Shown: positions 47,901-60,247 of the stretch, piece by piece | Layout: every line of letters begins with the position of its first letter | Numbering within the stretch: the stretch's first letter is position 1 | NCBI GenBank assembly: GCA_014925825.1 | Contig: JACGCK010000183.1 | Location: 24,527 to 88,526 of the forward strand | Reading direction: 5' to 3' | DNA: 64,000 bases | Source: Pholiota molesta | Lineage: Eukaryota; Basidiomycota; Agaricomycetes; Agaricales; Strophariaceae | The notes under the pieces: generated by a model | The model's database searches: none | Told to the model about the DNA's origin: nothing | Seen by the model: the letters and a program-made list of their open reading frames with translations, nothing else | Translations under genes and position numbers: made by a program

Positions 47901-49250
47901 TCTATCAGTTGCTGATCAAGTCGCATACCATCAGTCGGCGATCTTCAAACTCGAGTCTCGCTCGGCAGGGTTCACGCCCATCATCAAAATGAGAAACCAG
48001 CGTCAACAAGAAGCCAGCGAAGAGACAAGCGAACCAGTCCCCGGGCCAGCCAGGTCGACCGCCGCGCCGACGATACTAACGCGAGACCCGCCTCCGCATC
48101 TTCCCGCGGCACAATCGACGTCGCGTACAGCAAGCGCGCGCCCCGCGACGCCCCCGCCTGCACCAGCAGCCTCATCGGGTCTAGAACACCCCTATCACAA
48201 TGCTAATGACGCCGCGTACGCGCCGCCACAAACGCGGAACGTTGGGGCACCAGCTGACAAGGCCAACGCACCGCGTCGCGACCCCACGTACCGAACGCTC
48301 CCGCCAGTCCACGACCCCGCCATCGCCGTGAAGATCTTCAACCAGTCCTTGGAGACGCCGGTCACGATAACACAAAGGGAACTGCTCTCGCTGGCGCCCG
48401 AAGTGCGCTCGCAGTATAGGGAGGCCACGACGATTAGGCGCCAGCCCAGCAAAGAAGCGACACCGACGACGGTGAATCTGTTCGACTCGATCTACGCCAA
48501 CGACATGGCCCCTATGCCAGTCTTCAACCTCAGCGTCATCGAGTCCTATGCGCCCGAGGAGGACGAGTACTACGAGCGCCTCGACTACTCACAGTTCGTC
48601 AACGCAGACGGTATCAACGGACAACCGCCGCCCCGAGTTGCAGCCATCATCGGTGACCACTACGACCTGTACTATCGGACACTGGCACCCGGCGAACGCC
48701 CCGACTTTGGGATGCTAACTGTAGCCGTCGAGTCGGCCGCCTTACGATCGCTGCACGCGGTCGTCGATGGGACACTGCGCGTCGAGTGTGTGATCGACCC
48801 CGGTAGTACCATCATAGCGATGTCAGAGGAGCAGTCAACTGCGCTGAATCTTGCGTACGACCCAACCATCGTATTGAAGATGCAGTCTGCCAACGGCGCC
48901 ATCGACCCGTCGCTGGGTCTCGCCCGCAACGTACCGTTCCTCATCGGCGAAGTCACCGTGTATCTTCAGGTGCACATCATCCGACATGCGCCCTACGATG
49001 TCCTTTTCGGGCGACCATTCGATATCATCACCAGCTCCGTCGTGCGCAACTACGCAAATGAAGATCAGACTCTCACCATCAAGGACGTCAACACCGGCAA
49101 CACGGCGACGGTCCCTACGTTCCCACGCTCGTTTAGGCACGCTCGTCGCCGTCGCGAACACAGCGACCCCGAGGAGGGTTTTCAGAGATAGAGGACATCG
49201 AGCAGCATGATGGCGATGTCGCCCTCACTATTAGTGTGGACGAACACGGC
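44937..49250 (+). pseudogene. Retroelement gag and protease, interrupted and frameshifted
   Basis: A frame from about 44937 to TAA 45224-45226 continues in the same frame after that stop to the gag core at 45659, so a single stop splits one long gag. The gag core has VFNSADPRELERFFSELENL and a zinc knuckle CNFCGGPHFIRDC. At 46702 the frame is cut by a solo LTR and resumes at 47767 (RIEEWHRRNPNQLA). A one-base loss at the GGG of 47813-47815 separates it from the protease frame 47818-49191. That frame holds ITQRELLSLAPEVRSQYREA, typical of fungal gypsy gag-protease junctions, and a retropepsin-like site VECVIDPGSTIIAMSEEQ, with DPGS in place of the usual DTGA/S. Another one-base loss in the T run at 49179-49182 precedes the 3' end. 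Not functional. Confidence 0.8.
46703..47766 (+). repeat. Solo LTR (1,064 bp) inside the gag region
   Basis: It starts TGATGCGCACCGCATCC and ends TTGGCACATCA. Removing it joins CTCAGGGACC to GCATCGAGGAGTGG and restores the gag frame LLRDRIEEWHRRNP. The flanks duplicate ACCG (or CCGA/CCGC, with one mismatch). It shares termini and overall plan with the 5' LTR at 43939 but is strongly diverged, so it comes from another subfamily and arrived later. Confidence 0.8.
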
Positions 49251-49253
49251 GGA

Positions 49254-49348
49254 ACCCAATCTCGCGCTACTTGCCACTCACGTCGTGTCATTGATAGGTG
49301 TTTGTTTGTCATTCACTTTGCACACTATAAACGACGCTAGGCACATCA
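49254..49348 (+). repeat. 3' LTR remnant
   Basis: Only the terminal ~95 bp of the LTR, nearly identical to 44774-44866, ending GGCACATCA. The rest of the 3' LTR and most of pol are absent. Confidence 0.8.
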
Positions 49349-49498
49349 ACGCTGCAACCCAGCGGATATTCACTGCAATGGCACTCGCGCTGGCGTGGGA
49401 CAATGCGGCGCGTGCCCTCGCGTGGGGTCGTGCAGCACGTACGCGTGTGCGAGAATGCGGCGCGTGCGCTTGCGTGACATACGAACCCAATAAGTGAA

Positions 49499-50710
49499 AT
49501 GCAGGTGCGCAAGCGATCTAGTGGATATTCATTAGATCAGTGCCGCGCAAGCAATCCAGTGAATACTCACTGGAATGACTCAGCACCAGCGATCCAGTGG
49601 ATATTCACTGGAGTCATTCCAGTGAGTATTCACTGGATTGGTGCTGCGCTAGCAATCCAGTGAATGTTCACTGGATTGCTAGCGCAGCACCAATCCAGTG
49701 AATGTTCACCGGATCGACGCCGCGCAACCTAGCCTGTGGACATATATCTTCCTGGACCGCTCGCGCGGTACTATGCCAGTTATTTTATGCATATGTCATG
49801 CGAGCGGATGCGCCGTATTGTCGGACGCCAGCGCACGCGCCGCGTTGCCCCACGCACGCGGGCGCCATTCCAGTGGATATCCACAGGATCGCTCGCGCGG
49901 CACAGATCTAGTGAATATACACTGGATTGCTCACGGGGCACCATTCCAGTGGATTTCCACTGGATTTTTGCGCCAGTGCATGCCACTGCACGCGCCGCAT
50001 TGTCTCACGCACGCGGGCGTCATTCCAGTGGACATTCACTGCATTGCTCGCGCGGCACCATTACAGTGGATTTCCACTGGATTCTTCACGCGGCTGTGTT
50101 TCAGTGGATTTTTCATAGATAGCATCTGAATCTGATAGCATGGGCTCCGGAAGCTCGCCATATGGGAGAATAACTGACTGTAACATAATTTACTAATATA
50201 CTTGACATATGTATGTACACATGTTGTCGGACACCAGAGGACGCAACGCATTGTCGGACGCCAGCGCACGCAACGCATTGTCGGACGCCAGCGCACGCAA
50301 CGCATTGCCCCACGCACGCGGGCGCCATTCAGTGTCCACTGGATCGGTGCCACGCGAGCCAGTGAATATTCACTGGATCGGTGCCGTGCGGCGCGTGAGC
50401 TGGCGTGAAGAATCCAGTGGAAATCCACTGGATTGTTCGCGCGGCGTCGATCCAGTGAATATCCACTGGATTGCTCGCGCGGCGTCGATCCAGTGAATAT
50501 CCACTGGATTGCTCGTGCGGCCTCGATCCAGTGAATATCCACTGGATTGCTCGCGCGGCGTCGATCCAGTGAAAATTCACTGGATTCTTCACGCGGCTGT
50601 GTTTCAGTGAATTTTTGATTGCATAGATAGCATCTAATACCATGGACTCGCAAGCTCGCCGGAGAATATCTGACTGTTAAATAATTTACTAATATACTTG
50701 ACATATGTAC
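49499..50710. repeat. Palindromic satellite built on CCAGTGAATATTCACTGG
   Basis: I count about 18 variants of a self-complementary core (CCAGTG-ATATT/ATATC-CACTGG) separated by GC-rich spacers such as GATTGCTCGCGCGGCGTCGA. At 49631-49700 two perfect 34-bp arms with a 2-nt centre make a 70-bp palindrome. A larger unit of about 500 bp is duplicated: both copies end GGCTGTGTTTCAGTG... then TTACTAATATACTTGACATA (near 50085-50210 and 50585-50708). CGCATTGTCGGACGCCAGCG also recurs in tandem at 50229-50310. No coding function. Confidence 0.9.
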
Positions 50711-52448
50711 CTAGACTGTATATTCAATCGGAAGCCACTCAGAATGTCCTTATGTGATGTCTAATACTTAACCTTGGACTGGATTATCGCAGGGTGGGGA
50801 GCTTCACGTGACTATGTTCCTGGTGCTGCTGTGTGAAATGTACCGGGCGAGTCTTGGGGACATGTACCGGGTGAGTGTTGGGGAAATGCACAGGGTGGGC
50901 TTGGGTGGTATGTCCCGTGCGTTATAACGTTGTTTATGTTGCACTATACCCCCTTTGACCTTGATACGCTCGAAAATTACTAGAAAAATACTAAAAGGCG
51001 TGTGCATGTGAGGCTCTTATGCAACTGTCAACAATAACAAACACGAGCTTAGCGAGCGCTTAAACGTTCTGTTCAAACGTTACTTACATACGCAACGGTT
51101 AACTTTGGATCTCGTCGAACATTCATATCGCCGGAACCTCAAGGCCTCAACCGCAGCCAAACCGCAGCCAACCGCTCGATTTTGAACATCTCTCAGGCAT
51201 CTAATCAGTTAGATATCAACCGATGTTCTCCCGAAACTGATCAAAAATTCTCACAAACGTGACAAAATCCAGACACACCAGGGATGCCATCTGTTTCGAA
51301 TTCTTTTGCAGGAGAGGCACATGGCCCTTCCGCCTCGCGTCCGACATCACCTTCGAAAACACAGTTGGACGCAGAGCATCCTAGAGCATCTAGGGATGGA
51401 GGACGTTATTACGTATCATTTCATTGAGAGGAATGTCGTGTCGTGTTCACCCAATCTGCCAACACTGATTGAACATATTCACAATAGTGGTAAGCATTCT
51501 TCAAGTACTTTGAAGTTGACGGCTCAGAGCAAGCTCAGAGTCATTGTGGTGGAAGGACTGCCTCTCTTTCGTCGCATTAATTTCTATCCGAGATTGAATA
51601 TGCGTTTCACTACAGAGTATATTGGCTCACACAAATCGAGCATGGGGGCAACACGTTTGCAGTGAGGACTGCCTCAAACTTTGCGCCTGCACTTACCTCC
51701 TATACTCGGCCATGCTCGGGTGAAAGGCCATGCATCTGGTAATCTGCCCACAACCACTGGCAGGTCCGTCCAAGCAAGCAAGCAAGCAAGCATGTGATGT
51801 ATCTATGTACGTCTACGCATCCTCAACTTAGGTTGCGACATGTTTTTTACACGCTGCGACATCCTTTCCAGAAATATGCAGTGGCAGGACAGCATCGCAC
51901 GTCATGCACCTGGTTGAGATGACTCTCGAAAAGAAAGTGTGCTGCACACCGCCAAATACAGCGTGTACTTATGCACGCCAGTTGCATCAGCTGTCGTGTC
52001 TCCTTGTCCGACCTTGCCTAACACTCAATTCCACACTTCCGATTTGACGAGCACGGATTTGCGACGGGCCATAGGTGTTCAAGTTCGCGAACAACGCAAT
52101 GAACTAAAGGAGCATCTGCGTGTCTAGAACAGTGAGATACAGACCGAATCGGATAGCAAGGTATATCAAGGAGGACCTATTTCGACGGGTAATTGGGTAA
52201 GTCGTACATTATCCCCCTGTTTGGGCATGAAAAGCATGCTCTCAAAGAGAAATTTATATTAAAATCGTGAATGTTCCTAGCCTTGGCCAGCGTGTACCTC
52301 GGAATGCCCATTGTAGGACAACCGATTGATTGCCAGCAACACCGCATCTCATATCCACGTTTACTTGTTCACATCCGCAACCCAGCGCTAGCCCCTTGCT
52401 TAAAAAGCCCCTCTTCATTCAGTCACCCCCTTACTGTCAACAATCGCA
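50711..52448. other. Intergenic, no supported gene
   Basis: A 119-codon plus frame at 51306-51665 is the longest, and I recognise nothing in it. Short tandem motifs occur (GCAAGCAAGCAAGCAAGCAA near 51775). Just upstream of the kinase gene start is CTTGCTTAAAAAGCCCC (about 52396-52412), a possible TATA-like element 40-50 bp before the ATG. Confidence 0.45.
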
Positions 52449-53247
52449 ATGCCATCTACAAATCGAACCCTTCCCCATCATAGCCGACAAGGTTAGTAAC
52501 AGATTCCGCTAGCATTCGCCTTATCCTAAAGACTATTATTCTTATCGCAGGTTATATCGATGGGCCTGAACACACAAACATCTGTGAATGGGCATCGTGC
52601 TCCAAAAGAGGTTACGCTTTTCCTTCGTATAATGCACTTGTGTCCCACATCCAGTCGGAACACACTAAAGAGAAGTATTTCACCTGCACGCAGCCAGGTA
52701 AGCCGCATTAAAAACACCGAAATACCAGCGCGCTAAGGACTAAGGAACGCACATAGGGTGTGATTTATACTTCCAACATGGCGCAGCATTGGACCATCAT
52801 CTTCGAGATCATGCGCAAAGTTCATCCTCGAAACAAAGCTCATTGATTTTCTCAAAGTCTCGAAACACTTCAAAGGTGTCTTTTCATGACCCTAGGCCAA
52901 CGAAACCAGATTCCGCGCGGCGCGGCGGCGTTATGTCTCTATTGAGCTTGAGAATATCTGGCCCCGGAATCGAAAGTATTGAGACATCCTCAAAATCGGT
53001 AGAACCACAACGTTCGATCGGTCAACTGGTGCAAAAAGTGAGTATCTGAATCAATAAATTTTGTATCGCTAATTCAATTATGACTCCCGCAAAAGATTGT
53101 AGATAAGCTTTTGATAGCTCCTAGGTCTCCGAGCCGTGCCAAAGCAAACCCTTTCGTGTACGCAGAACTGAAGGACCTCAGTGGAAAAATCCAACAACTT
53201 GAACATTCAATTGGGGGCGGAAGTTTTGCAGATGTCCATATGGGGTA

Positions 53248-54054
53248 CAGTGTTTTACCCTTCCTTCGCACACGCGATTGAAATGGTCGAATAAGGCTGC
53301 AACAAATGCGAATATGGTCAATAAAAGTATCTAGAACTATGATCAGACGTAATATCAAGTGGTACCTACAAAAAGTATGCAAATTTCGAAGTTTAATATG
53401 GCAAGCGTCGTGAATTTGTGAAGAGAGTCCAAAATACCCAAAATCCAGTCCTCCGCACACCTGTGACATGTGTTACTGCCGCGTTCCCACAGCCTCTGAT
53501 CTTTGGGCTTTGCTGTCACTCTCGCGCTTTTTGGCGCCTTCATCGTGCCCCATACTAGCAACGCCTGTACCTTGTCCTGAGAGCCGGACTCTTGAAAATG
53601 CTACGCAAGCATTATGGAAAGTAGCGCGAGGGTGGTAAACATGCAAATTCATGTGTCCGACTATTGAACACTTTTAGTGGTGTCACATCCGCATAGCTGC
53701 ACCCTCTCTCATTTTATAACCATCGAAATTTCCACCTTCGCTCCCTAATTTGCAGCCTAGAGTATAGCTATTTGAGATCATTTGACCCCAGAATTATTTG
53801 CAGTGTGTATCTGTAGATTTGGTGGCACTACTGGGGAATGAATTTACTGCATTTTGCATACATTGGCTATTTCAGCCTTATATATGCCAATTTCTCGCCC
53901 AGATTTGGCGATAAAAATTTCAAATTTTCTGTGTATATTCATCTAAGGTAAATGCATTACTGTGCCAAATTTTTTATTATTTGAGTATGAACTGATGGAG
54001 AAACGGGCAGGTGTGTGAAGGAGTGATAGTGTGCGAAGGAAGGGTAAAACACTG
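53248..54054. mobile_element. MITE with TA duplication, Tc1/mariner-like, in a kinase exon
   Basis: It starts CAGTGTTTTACCCTTCCTTC (26-bp TIR through GCACAC) and ends with the reverse complement GAAGGAAGGGTAAAACACTG. It is 807 bp, flanked by TA at 53246-53247 and 54055-54056. Excision with one TA kept joins GGG to TATTGGGTAACTGAT, giving HMGYWVTDTASTKVAIKELH across the next splice, exactly where a kinase needs its second and third strands. No transposase frame is present. TA duplication plus CAGTG ends fit the Tc1/mariner group. Confidence 0.88.
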
Positions 54055-54522
54055 TATTGGGTAACTGATACAGCATCGACAAAGGTACTTACTACTTCAG
54101 TAAGGTCTCATGTGTGGCTGGTTGACAGGGTTCTCCTTCTAGGTTGCTATCAAAGAGCTTCATTCGCAAATATATGAATCATCAAGTATTCTGAAGCTGG
54201 AACAGGTACTTATTCTCTTCGCACCATGAGTACACTCACCAACCTTCATCTATTTGGCAGAGGCTAAGAAGAGAGATGCGTATCTGGGGAAATCTCAACC
54301 ATCCCAATATTGTACCATTCCTTGGGGTCACATCTGACTTTGGCAAATTTACTGCCATGGTTTGCCGGTGGATGAGTCAAGGAACCCTTGCTGACTATCT
54401 CGGGAAGGACAAGAACAATTTAAGCCTCCAAGGTCGATTGAACATTGTAACGTTGATATCCTCGCTTGAAAAATACGTGAAGCTGACTAAAATATTTATT
54501 CCAGTGCATAGCTATCGCACAT

Positions 54523-55428
54523 CACTGCTGCGGTGGGCATCTTTTCAAACGTGGAAAAATCTTTGGACGTTTTGTGACATTTGTGCGATAAATTTATTAG
54601 ACAGAAAAATGTATGTAAAAAGTGAGATGTTTGGCTATGGAATAGAGATGGAATAGGATAAATTGTCCAAAAATTGTCCACCAAGACAATTGAGAGGTCT
54701 TCCATCGCTTTCAGGCAAAGGAAAAGAAACAATAAAGGTGACATTCAATGAGAATTTCCCAAAACAGGAAGATTGTTTATTTTTGGACAAGGCAAATAAT
54801 AAGGAAATGTCACATACAACAGACTTTTTTGTACATGGTTATTGTCAGATTTACCAATGGATTCAGCAATATAGAATTTCAATTCTTAAAGGAGACATTT
54901 TAACAAACAAAAAATCTCAAGTATTGAAGTAGAATATTTCTAATTGTTGAATCACAAGTTCCTCTTATTCATTTTCCATTCTTACAAATAAAATTGAAAA
55001 TAGTTCATTCACCCATTCGAAAAACTGATCGCGAGATCAGTACACCGCTCATTCCGCCGCTCAGTCCCTCGCTCATCGCGTCGTTGACGATGTCGCATTC
55101 AAATCAGCGTGAGAATAATTCACGTGATCTGACGCAACCGAAGCTTGCAGCTCGCTGCTCGCCTACACATCGTTATTTCCGTCGATGTGCTCTGGGCCTC
55201 CAAGGCATATCGGACGACGCATACCCACCTCATTCTCCCTTAGATATGCCCTGGGTGTCCAAGGTATATTGTTTCTTGGTGCATTCAACACAAATCTGGA
55301 CCTACAGCGATGATAACAGTGCACAACGATAATGACGACGACGACAACCACAACCACCACCGCACTCCTGACTGCTGCATCCACCTTCGACAGTGCCTTT
55401 TCAAGATATAGATACAGCTTTAAGAAAG
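54523..55428 (+). repeat. Left terminal inverted repeat (906 bp)
   Basis: Inverted copy of 62383-63287. By eye I found about six differences: four or five substitutions (for example near 54687, 54701, 55043 and 55420) and one T missing from the right copy (TTT at 54755-54757 against AA at 63054-63055). That is roughly 99% identity, pointing to a recent insertion. Short frames in it are mirrored in the other arm and are not genes. It contains a CGACGACGA/ACAACCACCACC simple repeat near 55335-55370. Confidence 0.93.
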
Positions 55429-56433
55429 TCATGGGACTCCGAGGACAGATGATCAGGGGAATACCCGGGCAACTGAAATCTAAAAGGTGCACAATCCACG
55501 ACGACGGCATCGACGACGACGAGCCTGCGCCACGGAAGGCGTGATTGGATGCTAGCGGTATGAAGGCGAGTTTCCTTCCGTTGTTGGGCATTTGTGCTTA
55601 CCTCGGCCCTGCCAGAGCTCCTTGCCACCCACCAACCACCCAACTCCAACGGCGTTCGCATCACCCAACCTCCTCGGCCGCATGAACGATTCACAAGAAT
55701 ATCGCAGCCGACGACGACGGTGATGGAGCCACTCCGCTGTCAGCCTGTCACACCCGCCGTTCGCCCTCGTCCTGGACGACTCTCCTCGACGACGGCGATT
55801 CCAAGCGCTTACAACGGAGCCAGTCAGCCGAAGGTCGACTCAGGGCATGGTCAACATGGGGCGTGCGCGGGCTCCAAACGGCGCCAGGGCGCGTATACGG
55901 TATGTCCGCGCTCGTTGCAACGGCGTGCAGGCAAGCTAACGAAAGGTTGGTCAGCTCTGGCACGGCGGCACGAATGGTATCTTGACTCGTACCACCCGCG
56001 GATGCCGGCGCTTCCACCCATTCCTCTTCTCCCCGACGCCTGCCGACTCTCTCTTTGCGCCTTCTCATCTCATTCCATCTGGACGGCGGCGTGCCCTGCG
56101 GAAGAAGCATAACTCACGTCAGTGGAGGCGGCACGGATCCCTTGGGACGTACCGGACACGCTCGCACACGAGCTGCGCACGGATCGCCGCGAGGGGTGAC
56201 AGAACGCGGCCCGGGTGGGCTGCGAAGCCGACAGAATGTCAGAGGCGCGGATGGGCGACGAGGCAGACGGCAGCGTCTCGCGGACAGCTCATCGATGCGC
56301 TGCGCGTTTGGGCTCGCGCCGTCCTCTCCAGCCCGCCGTCGTCCTACGCAGCAGTCCAGTCCATCTGATTTCGTCTGCGATCGGACCTGGCGAGTCGTCG
56401 ACAGGCGGTACGACTTACACGAAGGCCAGGATC
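55429..56433. other. Element interior, unassigned GC-rich sequence
   Basis: GC-rich with several overlapping Arg/Pro/Ser-rich frames on both strands (for example 55594-56112, 55982-56368 and 56055-56507) and no recognisable domain. It may be further captured host DNA that has decayed. Confidence 0.4.
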
Positions 56434-57541
<1,108 letters not shown>

Positions 57542-60247
57542 CGGAATGGCGATGAGCGCACGCAGGAGGGACGGACGCGGACGACGGCGCACGAATGTAA
57601 ATAGCGTGCTGCATGACATCCACCTTCACGTTGTTCGGCCATGTTGTCATCGTCTTCTCATCTGGGCCGTGATGTAGACGACGGCTGGAATAATCATAAG
57701 TTAATAATGGCACTGACATAGACGACGTCGTAACAACGGCAACGCGGGGGACAAAGCTGACTGCAGTGAGATTTTCTCTCCCTCCGTTGGGTGTATCATA
57801 TATGTACATTAGATACATTGATAATATGATCTGTGTCTTGTTCCTATAAGATAAACATACTATGTCAGTGGTGAAAGAAAGTGGATCGCTTTCTGATGCT
57901 ACCTTACATACATAGTAGCCATATAAGACTTGAGTAAACCCTAAGTCTCTTGGTATAGGGACTCTCCGGAATGCTTCCAGCATCTCCTAGGGCAATTGAG
58001 CTTTTTGTGTGACCGAGCATGGTTGGCGTGCATCAGCGTGTACCTCTTACTCACCATGGATGCGCGCTTATCCACGCAGTTGCTCATTCGCACTCTATTG
58101 TGCATAAATTTAGAGCGTGGCTATGTAACGAGACTTCAAATAAAAACAGCACCACAAATGTCGGCGATTACTGATCATACAAAAATAAGTAGTCGGCAGC
58201 AACACACAAGCACATTCTTAAAGCAGTAGGCAATTAGTTGATCTGGGCTCAACACGCTCATCGCTTTCTACTTTGAGATATACTTGCAAAAAAAATGGGT
58301 TGCTGGCCAAATCCCTCAGCCTCAAAGTAGAAAGTGATAAGCGTGTTTGGCATGGTTGCGAATAGGTTGCAAGGCGCAAACAATAAACGATCCGACATGT
58401 ATGAGAGACGCACATGCGACCACAACTTTCGGCATCGGGTGAAATGGAGTCTACTTATTGTCTTTCCATTGGATTATGATAAATTTAGCAATAAACTGAG
58501 TTTTAATTGAGTACATACTCTCTTTTGTCAAAAGTATGCAATGATCGTTTCTTGCCTTTGGATCTTGTTGTGTCGAATAGTCTCTCACAAGACGCTCATG
58601 CCATTTTGTACTAAATAGCATGAGTGTCTTCCAAATACGGTGAAAAACGATGAGCAACAATAATCATCTTGCTTTTTTGTTTTGTTTTGCAAACATGGCA
58701 AGCACCCATGGCCATTTTGTTGCTGAATGGTATGTGTGTCTTCCAAAATTTACAGAAAGCGGGGAAAGCGAGCGCCAAATGGATCATCTCACTCCCTACT
58801 ATGTGTGGTTTATTTTATCAAAAAGAGCAATGGTTGCATGTAGTTTGTGCAGCATCATGGGTCGGCATTGATGGTATTAAAGCAGCTTCGTTCTGTGAGC
58901 TCTACACTACTGTAACATTGGTGATCACCTTGTGTCAGGTCTTATTCATTAATATTGACTTGGAGTGAGCTCAAGTTCCTTCACGATGCACGGCTTGCAT
59001 GCTGTACACCACCTCTCTCTCCAGTGCAGGAGTATGACAATAAACATAATGAGCATTTAGCATTATCATATGGGTATCTAATCGGTATCGCCGCTCGCGA
59101 GCCCAATACAAACACGGTGAGCGTGTCACAAAAATGGAAAGCGACGCTGACGCGACAATAGACAGGCGCTTATCACTTTCCATTTTAGGAAGACGCTCAT
59201 GCAATATTTCCCAACACGCAACCGAGTTGGACCGAATTTACAATAGAATATCACACACAATGCTTCAGGGAAAGCTGAAAAGCAATGAGCATGTGCCAGT
59301 TCCCGATTAATTATCACCTGTTGCTTGTGGAACACGCTCATGGCTCGGTCTTTCAGTGACCTTACAGAAATTTAAACGACTCAAACGAGTCTCTTTTGTC
59401 TATAAATCTATGAAGGCGATCATCCTGTACTAACACTATTATCATCGCTTTCCACTTTGGGAACCGTTATGAGGGACATGCTCATAGACGCCTTCGGGTA
59501 TTTACTCAGACTGACTGTATTATTGTGGACCTGACAGAATGGCTCATTAGCTATTCTTATTGTTCTTGTCCAGCTTTCGCATTGGCATTTTATCATTATC
59601 GTCGCTGTCATTTTCACTATTGACACGATCATCGTCATCATTATGATGTATCCTTCGTTTATACCGCGTTACCATTGTCGTTATTGTCGGTGCCACCCAA
59701 GTGCCACCTCATTCATGCACACAATAAAAGTGGCAGTTTGGGCAAGCTTCAATGATCCAGCGTTCATCCGTCGTCATGGAAACCAAAGAGGGTGGAGGAG
59801 CACGGTGGTTCTGAGGGCGATGATGGAAGCTGCAGAAAGTAGCTGGAGGATTGCGAAGAGGAGCATGACGACATTGAGGGCGGCAATGGACAAACGAACA
59901 TACATTATCATCAATTGCCGAACTAATTAAAAGTCAACTCCTGGCCTAATTTAAGCGTAACAGCCATTCTTCGGGTGATTTTGTGTGACATTGTCAGCGA
60001 CTCGATGAGCGAGTAAGTGGATCAATATTAGTAGCGGGCACTGGGTAAATTCTGGGTTTGGAAAGGAGTATACAGCATGTCGCTGCTGTAACTGTGGGCC
60101 TACATATGCAACCGCACCCTCACATCTAGCGTCTTCACGTCGCAGAGCTTGCAATACTGCAGTGCTCGTTGTACATGTAGACGGATAAGATATGAGATGC
60201 GCAGGCATTTTCTATAAGTGAGAGGCCATTGTCAGCATGTGGCCGTT
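57542..60247. other. AT-richer spacer between the inverted gene copies, with dispersed repeats
   Basis: No coding sequence supported. Variants of CGCTYATCRCTTTCYACTTT occur in both orientations at about 58255-58276, 58319-58343 (inverted), 59128-59148 (inverted), 59166-59188 and 59444-59462, often next to ACGCTCAT/ACACGCTCA. These may be fragments of an older repeat family or internal binding motifs. Confidence 0.5.

Larger units (their letters stand above)
43939..49348 (+). mobile_element. Decayed Ty3/gypsy-type LTR retrotransposon
   Basis: 5' LTR (43939-44866), primer-binding-like site, gag and protease region, then only the last ~95 bp of the 3' LTR (49254-49348). The two LTR ends match over AACCCAATCTCGCGCTACTT and onward to GACGCTAGGC, then end in CATCA. 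Reverse transcriptase, RNase H and integrase are missing: the sequence jumps from the protease directly into the 3' LTR end, so a large internal deletion has occurred. No target-site duplication is visible at the outer ends. It inserted into, or recombined with, the coiled-coil gene ending at 43938. Confidence 0.82.

Noticed and set aside
43939..49348. Intact retrotransposon
   Set aside because: No reverse transcriptase, RNase H or integrase sequence; 3' LTR reduced to about 95 bp; stops and frameshifts in gag and protease.
54994..55591. Frames mirrored at 54.99-55.59 and 62.39-62.82 kb
   Set aside because: Present in both TIR arms with no coding signature; consequence of the inverted repeat.
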